Of a stretch of 64,000 nucleotides of DNA, positions 36,476-48,410 are shown in pieces. The DNA is from Erpobdella octoculata (Eukaryota; Annelida; Clitellata; Hirudinida; Erpobdellidae): positions 20,387,073 through 20,451,072 of the forward strand of contig OZ022241.1 of assembly GCA_963978895.1 (NCBI GenBank), read 5' to 3'. The translations under genes were made by a program, and so were the position numbers. The stretch's first letter is position 1, and every line of letters starts with the position of its first letter. The notes under the pieces are model-generated. The model ran no database searches and had not been told where the DNA came from. It saw only the letters and a list, made by a program, of their open reading frames with translations.

Positions 36476-39400
36476 CATAGATATATAGATGGGACCATAG
36501 ATATCTAGATAGGCTATATAGGCTTATTTGCGGTTTTTGTTTGGTTTTACGCGCGCAGTGGAGTTTTAGTTTGTGCCTCCTGACTGACCATAGACAAGAG
36601 ATTTGTTTACATTTGTCTACACCGGCGGCTTGCCTTACTTCGATAAGCAATTCATTCCAATTTTGCAGTTAACTATTATAAAGCAATGACAGCGCGTTAT
36701 TTTTTCAATATTTGTTTATCATAGATTAATTTATGACTTTCTATCAAAATTTCTTTGTTTCTTCAGCGCATGCTTTAATTGTTTTTGACAGAAATGACTT
36801 TTATAAATTCCCTTGAATCTTTTGATTTAAACTTTAAAACCATAACATTTTAAGAAAATGCTTTTATCTGAAGATAACTGATAGTCATATGTATCTATTT
36901 TATGTTGATAGTTTAAGTTTCACCATAAAATCTGAATTCATGTCTTCAAAGACATTTTCTTAAAAGAGATATCTTAGACTAGACTTAGAACTAAATCCTG
37001 ACTAGGTTAGATTAGCAATAATAGTAACTGGCTTTTTCTAAAGTACATAATACTTTTTAGAATTAACATAGATTATTGAAGTCACTACCAATTCTTCTTT
37101 ACCCTGAAATGAATCTACCTGAGACGATTACATTTATTTACCTAGTTTTTAAGCAAGTAAAAAGCACTATGCCAACTATTGAGTTTATATTTATTCCTTT
37201 TCACTTTGCGATTACATTTGTGTAGTATCAGTTCAGTACACAGTTTCCAATAATGTTGAAATAGATTTGCAAAAAACTGAGGCAACAAACTATGATTTTA
37301 CAAGTGTTTTTATTAATACAATAAATTCTGTTTGGCTTTTCAATGAACAAAAACTGAAAATGGCACAAAAAATTGAAAATTTAAGTTACTGTCCAATAAA
37401 TAAAATTGTTTTTGTTAGTTTTTGTCTTAAACCTGAACTTTTAAGGTTTTGTGTATTAATTTTTGCTCGCTGATATTGTCTTAACTTGAAAAACTCATAA
37501 ACGATCGACTTAAGCAGCAGATAGGAATGATTGTCAATGCCATCCTGTGTATCTCTTATATGATACCCCAGGTTATAAATATCTTTGGATCCAATTGATG
37601 TTAATGTTTGGTGAATAAGTTCTTTTATTTTAATTTCATCTTTGGCATTTGTGGCTGATACATGTTGTCTTAAAAATTTTTCTGCTGTCTGACATACCTA
37701 AAAAAAAAGTGTTTTTTAATACCATATTTATAAATAACAAATCTTAATTTTAATCTTAATTTTATCTTACTTTTATAACTCCAGAAGAAGGAAAGACATG
37801 ACCACCTTTATTTTTCACCACTAGCAGCTGCAGTCCTTTTTCATGTCCTTGGTTCTTGTGCTCATCAACTAAACTGTATCTATAAAACTGAAAATATTAT
37901 TTAGTACTAAAAACACAGGAAACCAAAATTTATGACTGTAACAATTTATAATTTGAACCTGCAAACATTACATTCCAGTTTTTTAAATAGCTTGGATACA
38001 ATCCAACCAGCTATGTAGCTAATTACATTTTCTATCAATATTTGAGCAAGCTCCGAGTCGATTCCATAATCACCTGGTTCTTCAAACACTTCTTCTTCAT
38101 AAATGTTGTCTGTTTAATAAATAAGCAAATAATTAAGATTGGTACCAGCAATAGAAATAACAATGAAAAATTTATTACAAATTTCTTTTCTTTCTTAGTG
38201 AAGATAATCAAGATAAGAAGTTTCATCTTGCGGCATCACATTCCCTGCCTGAATATTGCATCTAGATAAAATTCTTCTGAAAATGGATTGAAATTGGTAT
38301 GCGGTTGGGTTGTTGTTCGATCCCCCTAGAAAATGTTAATTCTAATCAATATTTGCCCACTTATAACAAATTGTTTTTATACAACCTGCTCGTCTGACTG
38401 CCGCAAAGAATAGTTCAAGATGATCTTGGCTGAACTTATAAGTCAAAACATGGCTTTGACACTTGAGTAGGTTTCTGGCTATTTGAAGGATTGATTCAAT
38501 GTCAATAACAAATCCTTTTAGACCCATCTGCCTAAAATGATGTTAATTATATAGATTGCTTTTAGTTTTGCAGCAAAACATTATCAAAAACATACTTTTT
38601 GTCTTGAATAATAAGAATTCCACGAGGAGATTTTAGCTGAAGTAAGTAGTTTCTTAAACTCAGAAGACGTTGCTCAAACAATGCAAAATTTTGCAGTGTT
38701 AATGGTCCCTTGAAAGATGGTGCATTGGGATTTATGCTATTGAAAATATCAAATAAACAGTCTATTGCTTCTATAAATTCTACAGTCGGTGCCACGTCTT
38801 CAAAACCTGCCATTTTACATTGATTCATCATTTTTAAAGCTGCAGCAACAGATGAGCTTAATGTTTGAGCTGCCAGTTTCACTTTCATCTTCTGATTTTT
38901 AAAATTGATATGTTGCTTGGTAAGTTTGTTAGCTGCTCTGAGTCCAGCTTCTTGTTGAATACCATCAAGTTGTGATATGTGAGACCACTTTATTGCACCA
39001 GAAGAAGAGAAAATAGTGTGGTATGCAGAAAATAAATTTCTCACTAGTTTCAGCATGTGACATGCATAGAAAATTATATATATTTTCCTGTTGCTTGATG
39101 AGCAAAACCATGTTTTTAAAGATCTTGTAAAATCTAACTCACACCCAAGCAGTTTCACCATTGTAACATTTGCAGGTAAGCCATCCATGACTAAAGAAAT
39201 CACCTGGGGATTATTTTCAATTAATTTATTATTTTTGTTTTGCAATGAAAAACATATAAGTTACTTACCGAAATTCCTATGCTTTCTAATTTATCAATTG
39301 CATACAAAACCAAATCTTTCTGAATTATGGCTGGCAGTCCATTGGTGCAATAATAAGCAATAGGCATTTTCCAATAGCCCGTTGTACCAACGAGCAAAAA

Positions 39401-40784
39401 CACCAAAACTTCTTTTGCTTCATCATCATAATTTGAATTAAATATGAAAGCAAAAGTTGAGTTGCAATAAATCTGAAAGCAAAAATTAAAATGAAGACAA
39501 TCTGAAAGCAAAAGTTAAGTTGAAGTAGATCTTGATATAAGAAATAAGTCAACGTAAATCTCTAGCAAAACCAGTGTTTCTATCAAATACAGCAGGCATA
39601 ATTTATAGATGAATTTGTTTATATAGCCTGGTTGATGACTGAGAATAAATTAAAAATATTCATGAGCAATAAATCCATGTCATGGTACCACTAAGCTTCC
39701 TGTCTCAAGAATAGATCAAAAAAGCTTTAATTATTCAAAAAGCAATACAGGATGGGTATAGCATTACTGATCTTCATGTCCCAACTTGTATCATTCTAGT
39801 TTTATAACTATAAGTCAGTATTTCTTAATCTACTTTACATAATTTAAGTGTAAGCAAGCCTGTAACATTGTTTTGAATGTATTAATTAAACTATATTTTT
39901 TTAATCCAAACAAATTTACAGAGATTACCTGAGCTTGTAGCATTTGTTAACATAATTTCTACATCATAACCCCCACCTATGCATATCAAAACCAGTAAAT
40001 TAAGACACATTTGTTTTAATTTAAACAAGTTTATTGAAATTACTAGAATCATAAATTGTGGAGTTGTTGACTAAAACATTATAAGCATGAACATTTTTAA
40101 TTTGAAATGATTTAAAATGGTGGATGAATAAATAATATCAGATCAATTTTTTAGAGTCAGATATCATAGTTGATATTGTTGTTATATTATATCATAGTGA
40201 CACACAAATCAGGACCAGTATAACTGAGTATAATAAATGAATCAAAAGACTTCCTCTTAACTCTAACAGATTTATTGAAACTACCAATAACAAACTTTCA
40301 ACACTAAGACACGCGACAACCAAATATCATTATTAACATTATTAGCATAAGAAAGTAATTAACACATCAAAGATCATGGTCATCAAAGAGCAATAGAATA
40401 ACGGAAAACTGGTTACACGCTTCATGACAACAAAGTAATGAAACGGATGTATGACCCTTTTAAGTTTTAAGCTTTGTGGCCTTGCCTTCTTTAAATTTAA
40501 GTCAGAGTCTTTAATGATTTTACTTTGTTTACAAACAGCGACAGGATATATGAGCTCGGGAAGTCAATTAACACTAAGTATAGTTCTTATACAGGTTTTT
40601 CAAATAAAAAACACAGCAACATCTACAAAAAAAACTAGAGCTTTAGCAGATTTGTCAGGTATCGTCATAATACACCGGCAACAAATATCGCTCAAATGAG
40701 CAAATGTAAACAAGCTCAGGTTGAAAATGGCAGCTTTCAAATTGTGCCGGAAATAGATTGATATGTCCCATCTATATATCTATG
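36476..40784 (-). mobile_element. P-type transposon, left copy of the inverted pair
   Basis: Both ends carry the same 20-bp terminal inverted repeat CATAGATATATAGATGGGAC (36476-36495 and, inverted, 40765-40784). It encodes a minus-strand transposase (37260-39472). The left end has a second, near-duplicate terminus (CATAGATATCTAGATAGG). 39480-40760 has no domain I can name. The DNA-binding THAP exon expected at the 5' end is not recognised. Confidence 0.85.
37260..39472 (-). pseudogene. P-element/THAP9-like transposase, multi-exon, 5' incomplete
   Basis: Minus-strand exons with GT-AG introns of about 60 bp: 39269-39472 (VFLLVGTTGYWKMPIAYY), intron 39204-39268, exon 38596-39203 (VMDGLPANVTMVKLLGC, YACHMLKLVRNL, IKWSHISQLDGIQQEAGLR), intron 38532-38595, exon 38386-38531 (YKFSQDHLELFFAAVRRAG), intron 38326-38385, exon from 38325 (GSNNNPTAYQFQSIFRRIL). 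Then come downstream parts with YIAGWIVSKLFKKLECNVC and the C-terminal LKSIVYEFFKLRQY...LRQKLTKTILFSGQ. These are the GTP-binding/catalytic-region and SQDHLE...NNNPT motifs of P-type transposases. The N-terminal THAP finger is not found and the intron after about 38220 has no clear donor, so I call it a pseudogene. It has fewer visible lesions than the right copy. Confidence 0.82.
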
Positions 40785-40815
40785 GATGGGACATATCAAT
40801 CTATTTCCTGTACAA
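40735..40815. repeat. Palindrome centre joining the two P copies
   Basis: GAAATAGATTGATATGTCCC-ATC, a short TATATATCTATG spacer, then GATGGGACATATCAATCTAT-TTC. The left copy keeps its complete terminus; the right copy starts 12 bp inside it. Confidence 0.9.
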
Positions 40816-41239
40816 TTTGAAAGCTGCCATTTTCAACCTGAGCTTGTTTACATTTGCTCATTTGAGCGATATTTGTTGCCGGTGTATTATGACGATACAT
40901 GACAAATCTGCTAAAGCTCTAGTTTTTTTGTAGATGTTGCTGTTTTTTATTTGAAAATCATGTATAAGAACTATACTTAGTCTTAGTTGACTTCCCGAGC
41001 TCATATACCCTGTCGCTGTTTGTAAACAAAGTAAAATCATTAAACTTTAAAGACTCTGACTTAAATTTAAAGAAGGCAAGGCCACAAAGCTTAAAACTTA
41101 AAAGGGTCATACATCCGTTTCATTACTTTGTTGTCATGAAGTGTGTAACCAGTTTTCCGTTATTCTATTGCTCTTTCTCTTTGATGACCATGATCTTTGA
41201 TGTGTTAATTACTTTCTTATGCTAATAATGATATTTGGT

Positions 41240-43000
41240 TAATGATGAAGCAAATGTTACAATGGTGAAACTGCTTGGGTGTGAGTTAGATTTTACAAGA
41301 TCTTTAAAAACATGGTTTTGCTCATCAAGCAACAGGAAAATATATATAATTTTTGATGCATGTCTCATGCTGAAATTAGTAAGAAATTTATTTTCTGCAT
41401 ACCACACTATTTTCTCTTATTCTGGTGCAATAAAGTGGTCTCACATATCACAACCGGATGGTATTCAACAAGAAGCAGCTAAAAACTTACCAAGCAACAT
41501 ACCAATTTTAAAAATCAGAAGATGAAAGTGAAACTGGCAGCTCGAACATTAACCTCCTCTGTTGCTGCAGCTTTAAAAATAATGAATCAATGTAAAATGG
41601 CAGGTTTTAAAGACTGTAGAATTTATAGAAGCAATGGACTATTTATTTGATATTTTCAATAGCAAAAAACCCAATGCACCATCTTTCAAGGGACCATTAA
41701 CACTGCAAAATTTAGCATTGTTTGAGCAACGTCTTCTGAGTTTAGGAAACTACTTCAGCTAAAATCTCCTCGTGGAATCCTTATTATTCAAGACAAAAAG
41801 TATGTTTTTGATAATGTTTTGCTGCAAAACTAAAAGCAAACTATATAATTAACATCATTTTAGGCAGATGGGTCTAAAAGGATTTGTTATTGAATCAATC
41901 CTTCAAATAGCCAGAAACCTACTCATGTGTCAAAGCCATGTTTTAACTTATAAGTTCAGCCAAGATCATCTTGAACTATTCTTTGCGGCAGTCAGACGAG
42001 CAGGTTGTATAAAAACAATTTGCTATAAGTGGGCAAATATTGATTAGAATTAACATTTTCTAGGGGGATCGAACAACAACCCAACCGCATACCAATTTCA
42101 ATCCATTTTCAGAAGAATTTTATCTAGATGCAATATTCAGGCAGGGAATGTGATGCCGCAAGATGAAACTTCTTATCTTGATTATCTTCACTAAGAAAGA
42201 AAAGAAATTTGTAATAAATTTTTCATTGTTATTTCTATTGCTGGTACCAATCTTAATTATTTGCTTATTTATTAAACAGACAACATTTATGAAGAAGAAG
42301 TGTTTGAAGAACCAGGTGATTATGGAATCGACTCGGAGCTTGCTCAAATATTGATAGAAAATGTAATTAGCTACATAGCTGGTTGGATTGTATCCAAGCT
42401 ATTTAAAAAACTGGAATGTAATGTTTGCAGGTTCAAATTATAAATTGTTACAGTCATAAATTTTGGTTTCCTGTGTTTTTAGTACTAAATAATATTTTCA
42501 GTTTTATAGATACAGTTTAGTTGATGAGCACAAGAACCAAGGACATGAAAAAGGACTGCAGCTGCTAGTGGTGAAAAATAAAGGTGGTCATGTCTTTCCT
42601 TCTTCTGGAGTTATAAAAGTAAGATAAAATTAAGATTTATTATTTATAAATATGGTATTTAAAAAAAACTTTTTTTTTAGGTATGTCAGACAGCAGAAAA
42701 ATTTGTAAGACAACATGTATCAGCCACAAATGCCAAAGATGAAATTAAAATAAAAGAACTTATTCGCCAAACATTAACATCAATTGGATCCAAAGATATT
42801 TTTAACCTGGGGGATCATATAAGAGATACACAGGATGGCATTGACAATCATTCTTATCTACTGCTTAAGTCGATCGTTTATGAGTTTTTTAAGTTAAGAC
42901 AGTATCAGCAAGCAAAAATTAATACTCGAAACCTTAAAAGTTCAGGTTTAAGACAAAAACTAACTAAAACAATTTTATTTAGTGGACAGTAACTTAAATA
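41240..43000 (+). pseudogene. P-type transposase, degenerate plus-strand copy
   Basis: Plus-strand mirror of the left-arm gene: NVTMVKLLGCELDF, DACLMLKLVRNL and GAIKWSHISQPDGIQQEA. Frame breaks follow (after QEA near 41475, and near 41615 and 41745). Then FSQDHLELFFAAVRRAG, NNNPTAYQFQ, AGWIVSKLFKK, and the C-terminal LKSIVYEFFKLRQYQQAK and LRQKLTKTILFSGQ near 42985. It lacks the upstream exon with the WKMPIAYY motif. The lesions show it is not translated as a transposase. Confidence 0.8.
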
Positions 43001-43851
43001 GTTAATTTTTTCTGCCATTTTCAGTTTTTGTTCATTGAAAAGCTAAACATTGTTGTATTAATAAAAACATTTGTAAAATCATAGTTTGTTGCCTCAGTTT
43101 TTTGCAAATCTATTTCAACATTATTGGAAACTGTGTACTGAACTGATACTACACAAATGTAATCACAAAGTGATAAGGAATAAATATAAACTCGATAGTT
43201 GGCATAGTGCTTTTTACTTGCTTAAAAACTAGGTAAATAAATGCAATCGTCTCAGGTAGATTCATTTCAGGGCAGAGAAGAATTGGTAGTGACTTCAATA
43301 ATCTATGTTAATTCTAAAGATTATTATGTACTTTAGAAAAAGCCAGTAACTATTATTGCTAATCTAACCTAGTCAGGATCTAGTTCTAAGTCTAAGATAT
43401 CTCTTTTAAGAAAATGACTTAGAAGACATAATGAATTCAGATTTTATGCTGAAACTTAAACTATCAGCATAAAATAGATACATATGACTATCAGTTATCT
43501 TCAGATAAAAGCCTTTTCTTAAAATGTTATGGTTTTAAAGTTTAAACCAAAAGATTCAAGGGAATTTATAAAAGTCATTTCTGTCAAAAACAATTAAAGT
43601 ATCCGCTGAAGAAACAAAGAAATTTTGATAGAAAGTCATAAATTAATCTATGATAAACAAATATTGAAAGAATAACGAGTTGTCATTGCTTTATAATAGT
43701 TAACTGCAAAATTGGAATGAATTGCTTATCGAAATAAGGCAAGCCGCCGGTGTAGACAAATGTAAACAAATCTCTTGTCTATGGTCAGTCAGGAGGCACA
43801 AACTAAAACTCCACTGCGCGCGTAAAACCAAACAAAAACAGCAAATAAGCC

Positions 43852-43857
43852 TATATA
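43852..43857. other. 6-bp duplication at LINE insertion (left)
   Basis: TATATA, also found at 44157-44162. The left P arm has a single uninterrupted GCCTATATAGGC-like site here. Confidence 0.6.
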
Positions 43858-44156
43858 AGCAATTGTGTGTACCGATCTCAACGCTTGCTGGTCGGTCCCA
43901 CCTTCGATCGGCGGCTGCTGGCGACTTGTTCGTTCCATCGTCAAAGACAACGACTCTCGGCAGGCGCGGATTCTCCACTGCTGGTCCAGTTGTTTGGAAC
44001 AGCCTATCTGCTGACCTGAGGAATCCAGCTTTGGACCTCGGCGGTTTCAGGAAGCTGCTTAAGACAGAACTTTATTCTTAAATTTATGATTTGACGCGAC
44101 GCGCTTTTGTGACTTTTTAAAAAAAGCGCATTATAAATTTACATTTACATTTTTTC
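43858..44156 (+). mobile_element. 5'-truncated CR1-like LINE, C-terminus and tail only
   Basis: Encodes the last part of a CR1/L2-type ORF2: GRSHLRSAAAGDLFVPSSKT, RRGFSTAGPVVWNSLSADLR, LGGFRKLLKTELYS, stop at 44079-44081. A 75-bp 3' UTR ends AAAGCGCATTATAAATTTAC and ATTTACATT. It is absent from the equivalent site in the left P arm, so it arrived after the inverted pair formed. The final coding segment is intact; everything upstream was lost by incomplete reverse transcription. Confidence 0.85.
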
Positions 44157-44181
44157 TATATAGCCTATCTAGATATCTATG

Positions 44182-44189
44182 ATAAAAAT
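44182..44189. other. 8-bp target duplication of P-element pair (right)
   Basis: ATAAAAAT, identical to 36468-36475. Helitron sequence resumes here (AGTCAACAAAAACAAAATGA, matched in the second Helitron near 51180). Confidence 0.8.
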
Positions 44190-44343
44190 AGTCAACAAAA
44201 ACAAAATGACATTTGATAACCATAAAAAAAATTTATATATAAGCAAATTTAATTAAATTTTTTATTGGGTTTAAATTTTTAATTTACTAACGTATTTCAT
44301 ATAAATTCAAAGGATGTGAAAATTAAAGTGTGCAATAATTAGT

Positions 44344-45652
44344 TATTATTATTAAAGAATTTCAGTATACGACATTTCTTGTGAATTGACGGCCATCGTT
44401 GAGAAGTGGTCCTTGCTGTGGATTTGACTTGACGGGAATTTCTTGATCGAGAGAGAGCGACATACAGTTGTCCGTGAGAAAATACTGCTGTTTCTAATTG
44501 AATTCCTACGTGGTCGAATGATTGCCCTTGACTTTTGTTTATCGTGATTGCGTAAGCCGGTATGATCGGAAATTGCCTTCGTTTTAAAATGAATGGAAGA
44601 GTGGTTTCTGATGGAGCTAAATCAATGCGAGGAATAAGAACGGAATCTCCCTTATTGCATTCAGAGATAATTTTTGCTTAGATGCAATTTTGCGCGAGCT
44701 CTTCAATCACTAAACGTGTTCCATTACACATGCCCTTTTTCGGATTAAGATTTCTTAACAGCATTATGATGACTCCTTTTTTCAATAGTAAAGCATGAGG
44801 GGGTCTGTTCATTAAGAAATTCAACTGGAAAATTGAGAGTATCATTTGAGTCCTCGCTAACTAATGAATCAGCGCTATAGTAAATTTGTGCATCGCCATG
44901 GATTAATTCAATTATTCGTCGATTCATTTCTAGCGTCTGTGCGTTTGTTGGAGCAACAATGACTCTCTTTGACAGCTCTTCCGTTGACATATGCTCAATG
45001 TTAGCGAAGATGATATTTATGAGAACTCCGCCTTGCTTTTGCAAGCCAGTCCCAAGCCTGGAGAAAGGAGAAGGGAAAAGTTAAAAGGATCAAATTATGA
45101 TCCACGACTGGAAGTACTTAGGTGCTTCTGACACAGCCGTTTCAGTCTTAAAACAGTTGGTGTAAAGGACTATAAACTATTATAAAAAAAAAAAAAAATG
45201 ATATTTATGAGATCTTGTGATGTTATCATCTCTCTCGGAATCTCGATTGTGTCCTCTTCATAGATACTTGGTGTTGCTGGTAATGTCCCTGATCCAACTT
45301 GAAGAAGCCACTGATTGTGATTGTCTTGACCATCGCTACGCATGTTTACTGTCAAGGAAAGTACTTGAAATTTGCTTCACAGTGAGCTGGATTTTATGCA
45401 ACTTTCAATAATTTCTGTACGCGTTCCTCTTTGTACGACCGGAAGAGTCTGGCGAAAATCACCACCTAGAACTAAAACTTTTCCTCCAAAGCTTACATCA
45501 TTCTTCATCAGTTCACGCAAAAGCAAATCTATGCAATGTAATCCATTTTTTGGTAGCATTTTGATCTCATCGATGACGATAAGGGAGGCTTCGCGTAAAG
45601 CAACAGCTTCAGGTGAATTCAATCGCATTGAGGAGACTGATGAGTCAAGCAA
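44344..45652 (-). pseudogene. Helitron helicase (PIF1-like), C-terminal half
   Basis: Minus-strand helicase that would unwind DNA in rolling-circle transposition. Motifs in order: ALREASLIVIDEI (Walker B), [89 protein letters not shown] and [15 protein letters not shown]. The Walker A part and the entire Rep domain are missing upstream. A SINE interrupts it at 45025-45197, and an in-frame stop lies near 44680. The frame rejoins exactly across the SINE when one target duplication is removed. Confidence 0.87.
45025..45197 (+). mobile_element. Poly(A)-tailed SINE-like retroposon (family G) in the helicase
   Basis: 173 bp starting ACTCCGCCTTGC, containing CCAGTCCCAAGCCTGGAGAA and ending ACTATTATA plus about 15 A. 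Flanked by a perfect 15-bp duplication ATGATATTTATGAGA (45010-45024 and 45198-45212), typical of LINE-mobilised retroposons. A second copy is at 54781-54949. I see no clear RNA polymerase III A/B boxes, so it may be a LINE 3'-end derivative. Confidence 0.88.
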
Positions 45653-45669
45653 AGGAACAGGAAGCTTAA

Positions 45670-45674
<5 letters not shown>

Positions 45675-45713
<39 letters not shown>

Positions 45714-45797
45714 ATGATAAAAAATTGTATTTAATAACTACTATACGACTAATTACATAAGCGTGACAGATTCAGTGAGTGACGTGGTCTACTATTA

Positions 45798-45890
<93 letters not shown>
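45675..45890. repeat. Two (TA)n tracts around Helitron 5'-like sequence
   Basis: TA tracts at 45675-45709 and 45803-45890. Between them, about 45725-45795 matches 49330-49385 in inverse orientation. Confidence 0.85.
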
Positions 45891-45894
<4 letters not shown>

Positions 45895-46902
45895 TGATAA
45901 ACAAATTGTTTCAAACGATCAAAAAATACCAAAAAACACTTAGAGGTTTTTCAAAATATTCAAAAAACACCGGTACACGAATGTAAAAACTAATTCAAAT
46001 TTTAAATCTATTAATTTGCTAATGTTTGTTTTAATAAAAAATTGTAACAACTACTTATTTCAAAATGATACAAGTAGCCTAGCTTCTAAAATAGTTAAAT
46101 AAGCACAGATGCAATTTGAAAATTTCAAACAAGTTGGTCTTTGATTTAGGGGTTTTGTTCTTTAAACAATGTAGATATCTCTCATAATTTATTGGACGAA
46201 CATTGCTTAAGTGTAACAACATCCATAATTGCTTTCATCACCTTTCATCTTTTTGCTATTGTTTGGCTGAAAAAGAATAAATTGAGTTGTTTTTTAAATA
46301 ATAATTGCAATTTAATTCAGAAACTAAAATGATAAAAAACTTATGTGGTCATTTTATTGGTTTATTGGGTCATATTTTCAAATTGACTTCAATTGCGTTA
46401 TAGAAATATTTGTCACAACCTTGAAAACTCACATGTTTATGCATCAGCTTCTTCGATACATTTTATAATGTTTCTTTTTTTGTTTAATGGCTCGTCACAT
46501 TTACCTTTTTTTGAAAGAGTCAAATCATATCTGTGTAGCGTGCTTGTTTTTTCCTTTTTATTTAAAGTATATCCTGGGAGGTCATACAGTTCCTAAAACG
46601 TGGATAAAAATGACAAAATACTGCACTATATAAATATGGCATTGAAATATTTTAAGTGTGTATTAAAGAGAAAACGAGTCTATGCAAAATTAAACAAAGT
46701 TTTTTAAAAACACATTTTTATTTCTACGTTATGCAAATCGATTTCTAAATGCAATAATAGTTTTACCATTGTTTATAGTCAAAATTTTAATAAGTTTTTG
46801 ACATACTCATAATTGCCTAATGTTCTTTTAATTGACGCAAGCGCCATCTATTGAGTAATTTTTAACTCGTTACAAAATAAATATTTAAATTATATATATA
46901 TA
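45895..46902. other. AT-rich stretch with no recognisable feature
   Basis: About 1 kb of AT-rich sequence. Only short open frames without known motifs. Confidence 0.5.
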
Positions 46903-47786
46903 CTAGCGGGGTTACCCGGCGTTGCCCGGGGTTTTTAGAGGTTTTTCTAATGTTTGTCTCTCTCGCTCCCGTTCCCTTCTCCACTTTCCCGTTTTCGTAG
47001 CGTTCCCGGTCGCATTTCCGCTCTCGGTCGTTTTCCAGCTCCCGGTCGCTTTCCCGCTCAGAAGTTCTGTTATCGATTTTCTCTCTTGCTCGCGTTTCCT
47101 TCCAAGCTTGCTCTCCCGATTCCAGTCGCTTTCCGCGTTCCCGGTCGCTTTCCGCGTTCCCGGTCACTTTCCCGTTCCCGGTCGCTTTCCCGTTCCCGGT
47201 CGCTTTCCCGTTCTCGGTCGCTTTCCCGTTCCCGGTCGCTTTCCCGTTCCCTTTCCCGTTTCCGGTCGCTTTCCCGTTCCCGCTCACGCTTGCTCTCCCG
47301 TTCCCGGTCATGCTTGCTCTCCCATTCCCGGTCACGGTAGCTCTCCCGTTCCTGTTTCCGTTCCCGCTCATTTTCTCTTTTACATTCTTTCATAACTTCT
47401 GTTAGCCTATAAAACGCAAAATAGATTTGCTAAGACTATATATATATATATATGAATGTTTGTGGGTTAGTTTGTCTATTATAGAAACGGGAAAGCACCC
47501 GGAACGGACAGCGAGCGGGAACAGAAAAGCAAGCGTGAGCGGGAATGGGAGAGCAAACGTGAGCGGGAACGGGGCAGCGACCGGGACGGGAAAACGACCG
47601 GGAGCGGGAAAGCGACCGGGAGCGGGAAAGCGACCGGGAGCGGGAAAGCGACCGGCAGTGGGAAAACGACCGAAAACGGAAAAGCTAACAGGAGTGGGAA
47701 AGCAGGTGGGAAAGGAAACGGGAGAGAAAGAGACAAACATTAGAAAAACCTCAAAAAACCTGGGCAACGCCGGGTATCTCCGCTAG
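46903..47786. mobile_element. Palindromic A/B element
   Basis: CTAG (A end) to CTAG (B end), 884 bp. The A arm has about eight 18-bp units, including a 12-bp short unit near 47250. The centre is TTGCTAAGACTATATATATA. The B arm is shorter than in the 34-kb copy. Confidence 0.84.
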
Positions 47787-48059
47787 TACATACATAAACA
47801 CACACACAGACACACATACATGCACATACACATACATACATACACACATACATACGCACATACATATATATATATATAGTTCCCGCTCGCTCACCCGCTC
47901 CGCTCCGCTCATTTTGTGACGATTTCAAAAATTTTTTTTTTAGTTTTGATTTTCATTGACTCTCAAGGTTGTGTGAAAATTTTATTACGATCGGATGAAT
48001 GGTGTAGCAATGCATAAAGGACATTAACATAAATACAAACATTCATTTTTATATATATA
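47787..48059 (-). repeat. CATA/CA microsatellite plus D-family element
   Basis: Same B-microsatellite-D order as at 3426-3715. The D part (47878-48059) ends AACATTCATTTTTATATA. Confidence 0.75.
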
Positions 48060-48410
48060 GATATATATCGCATCATGCCAACTACCTTACCATCAGCGCC
48101 ACTTCCACCGCCAAAAAACAGTGGTTGTTAAGCGCTTTTGTTGGGGTATGTTGAACACAACACTCGACTATGAATGGGTACGAATCAATGCTCGATAGTA
48201 TATATAAGTTGTACGGCTAACATTCCGTCACTAGCTAATTTAATAGCTATCGAAGATATATGTTTTATGATATATATTATACGGAAACATAAAACATATA
48301 TCTTCGATAGCTATATATAATATATATGTATATATTATAAGGAAACATAGCGTTGAAATGTTTACGTCAACACCGACCATCACCAAAAAATGATGGCTAG
48401 AAGTCTCAGT
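48060..48410. other. Short unassigned segment with a strong hairpin
   Basis: No ORF. It contains the hairpin listed next. Confidence 0.5.
48243..48314. repeat. Perfect 27-bp inverted repeat (hairpin)
   Basis: Arm 48243-48269 (ATAGCTATCGAAGATATATG + TTTTATG) and its exact reverse complement 48288-48314, with an 18-nt loop. Function unknown. Confidence 0.9.

Larger units (their letters stand above)
40785..44181 (+). mobile_element. P-type transposon, right inverted copy with internal deletion
   Basis: Inverted copy of 36476-40784. Sequence matching about 39180-40330 of the left arm is missing (junction near 41239), and a 299-bp LINE fragment has been added at 43858. The right end reads inward CATAGATATCTAGATAGG, like the second terminus of the left copy. 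Together the arms form a palindrome of about 3 kb per side. Confidence 0.83.
36414..45800 (-). mobile_element. Helitron copy, minus strand, with nested insertions
   Basis: The 3' terminus at 36414 reads, on the minus strand, a perfect hairpin CCGTCA-TTTT-TGACGG, then GCTATCT, then CTAG followed by T. This is the canonical Helitron end. Its helicase lies at 44344-45652 and its 5' part probably near 45720-45800, where CCACGTCACTCACTGAATCT matches the start of the second copy at 49312. A 7.7-kb P-element pair (36476-44181) is inserted 50 bp from the 3' end. Most of the Rep-helicase is deleted, so it is non-autonomous. The exact 5' terminus is hidden in TA repeats. Confidence 0.75.

Noticed and set aside
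40451..41040. Small protein genes on both sides of the P-element palindrome centre
   Set aside because: The two frames are mirror images of the same palindromic DNA, read antisense to the transposase. No transposase or THAP motif is visible.
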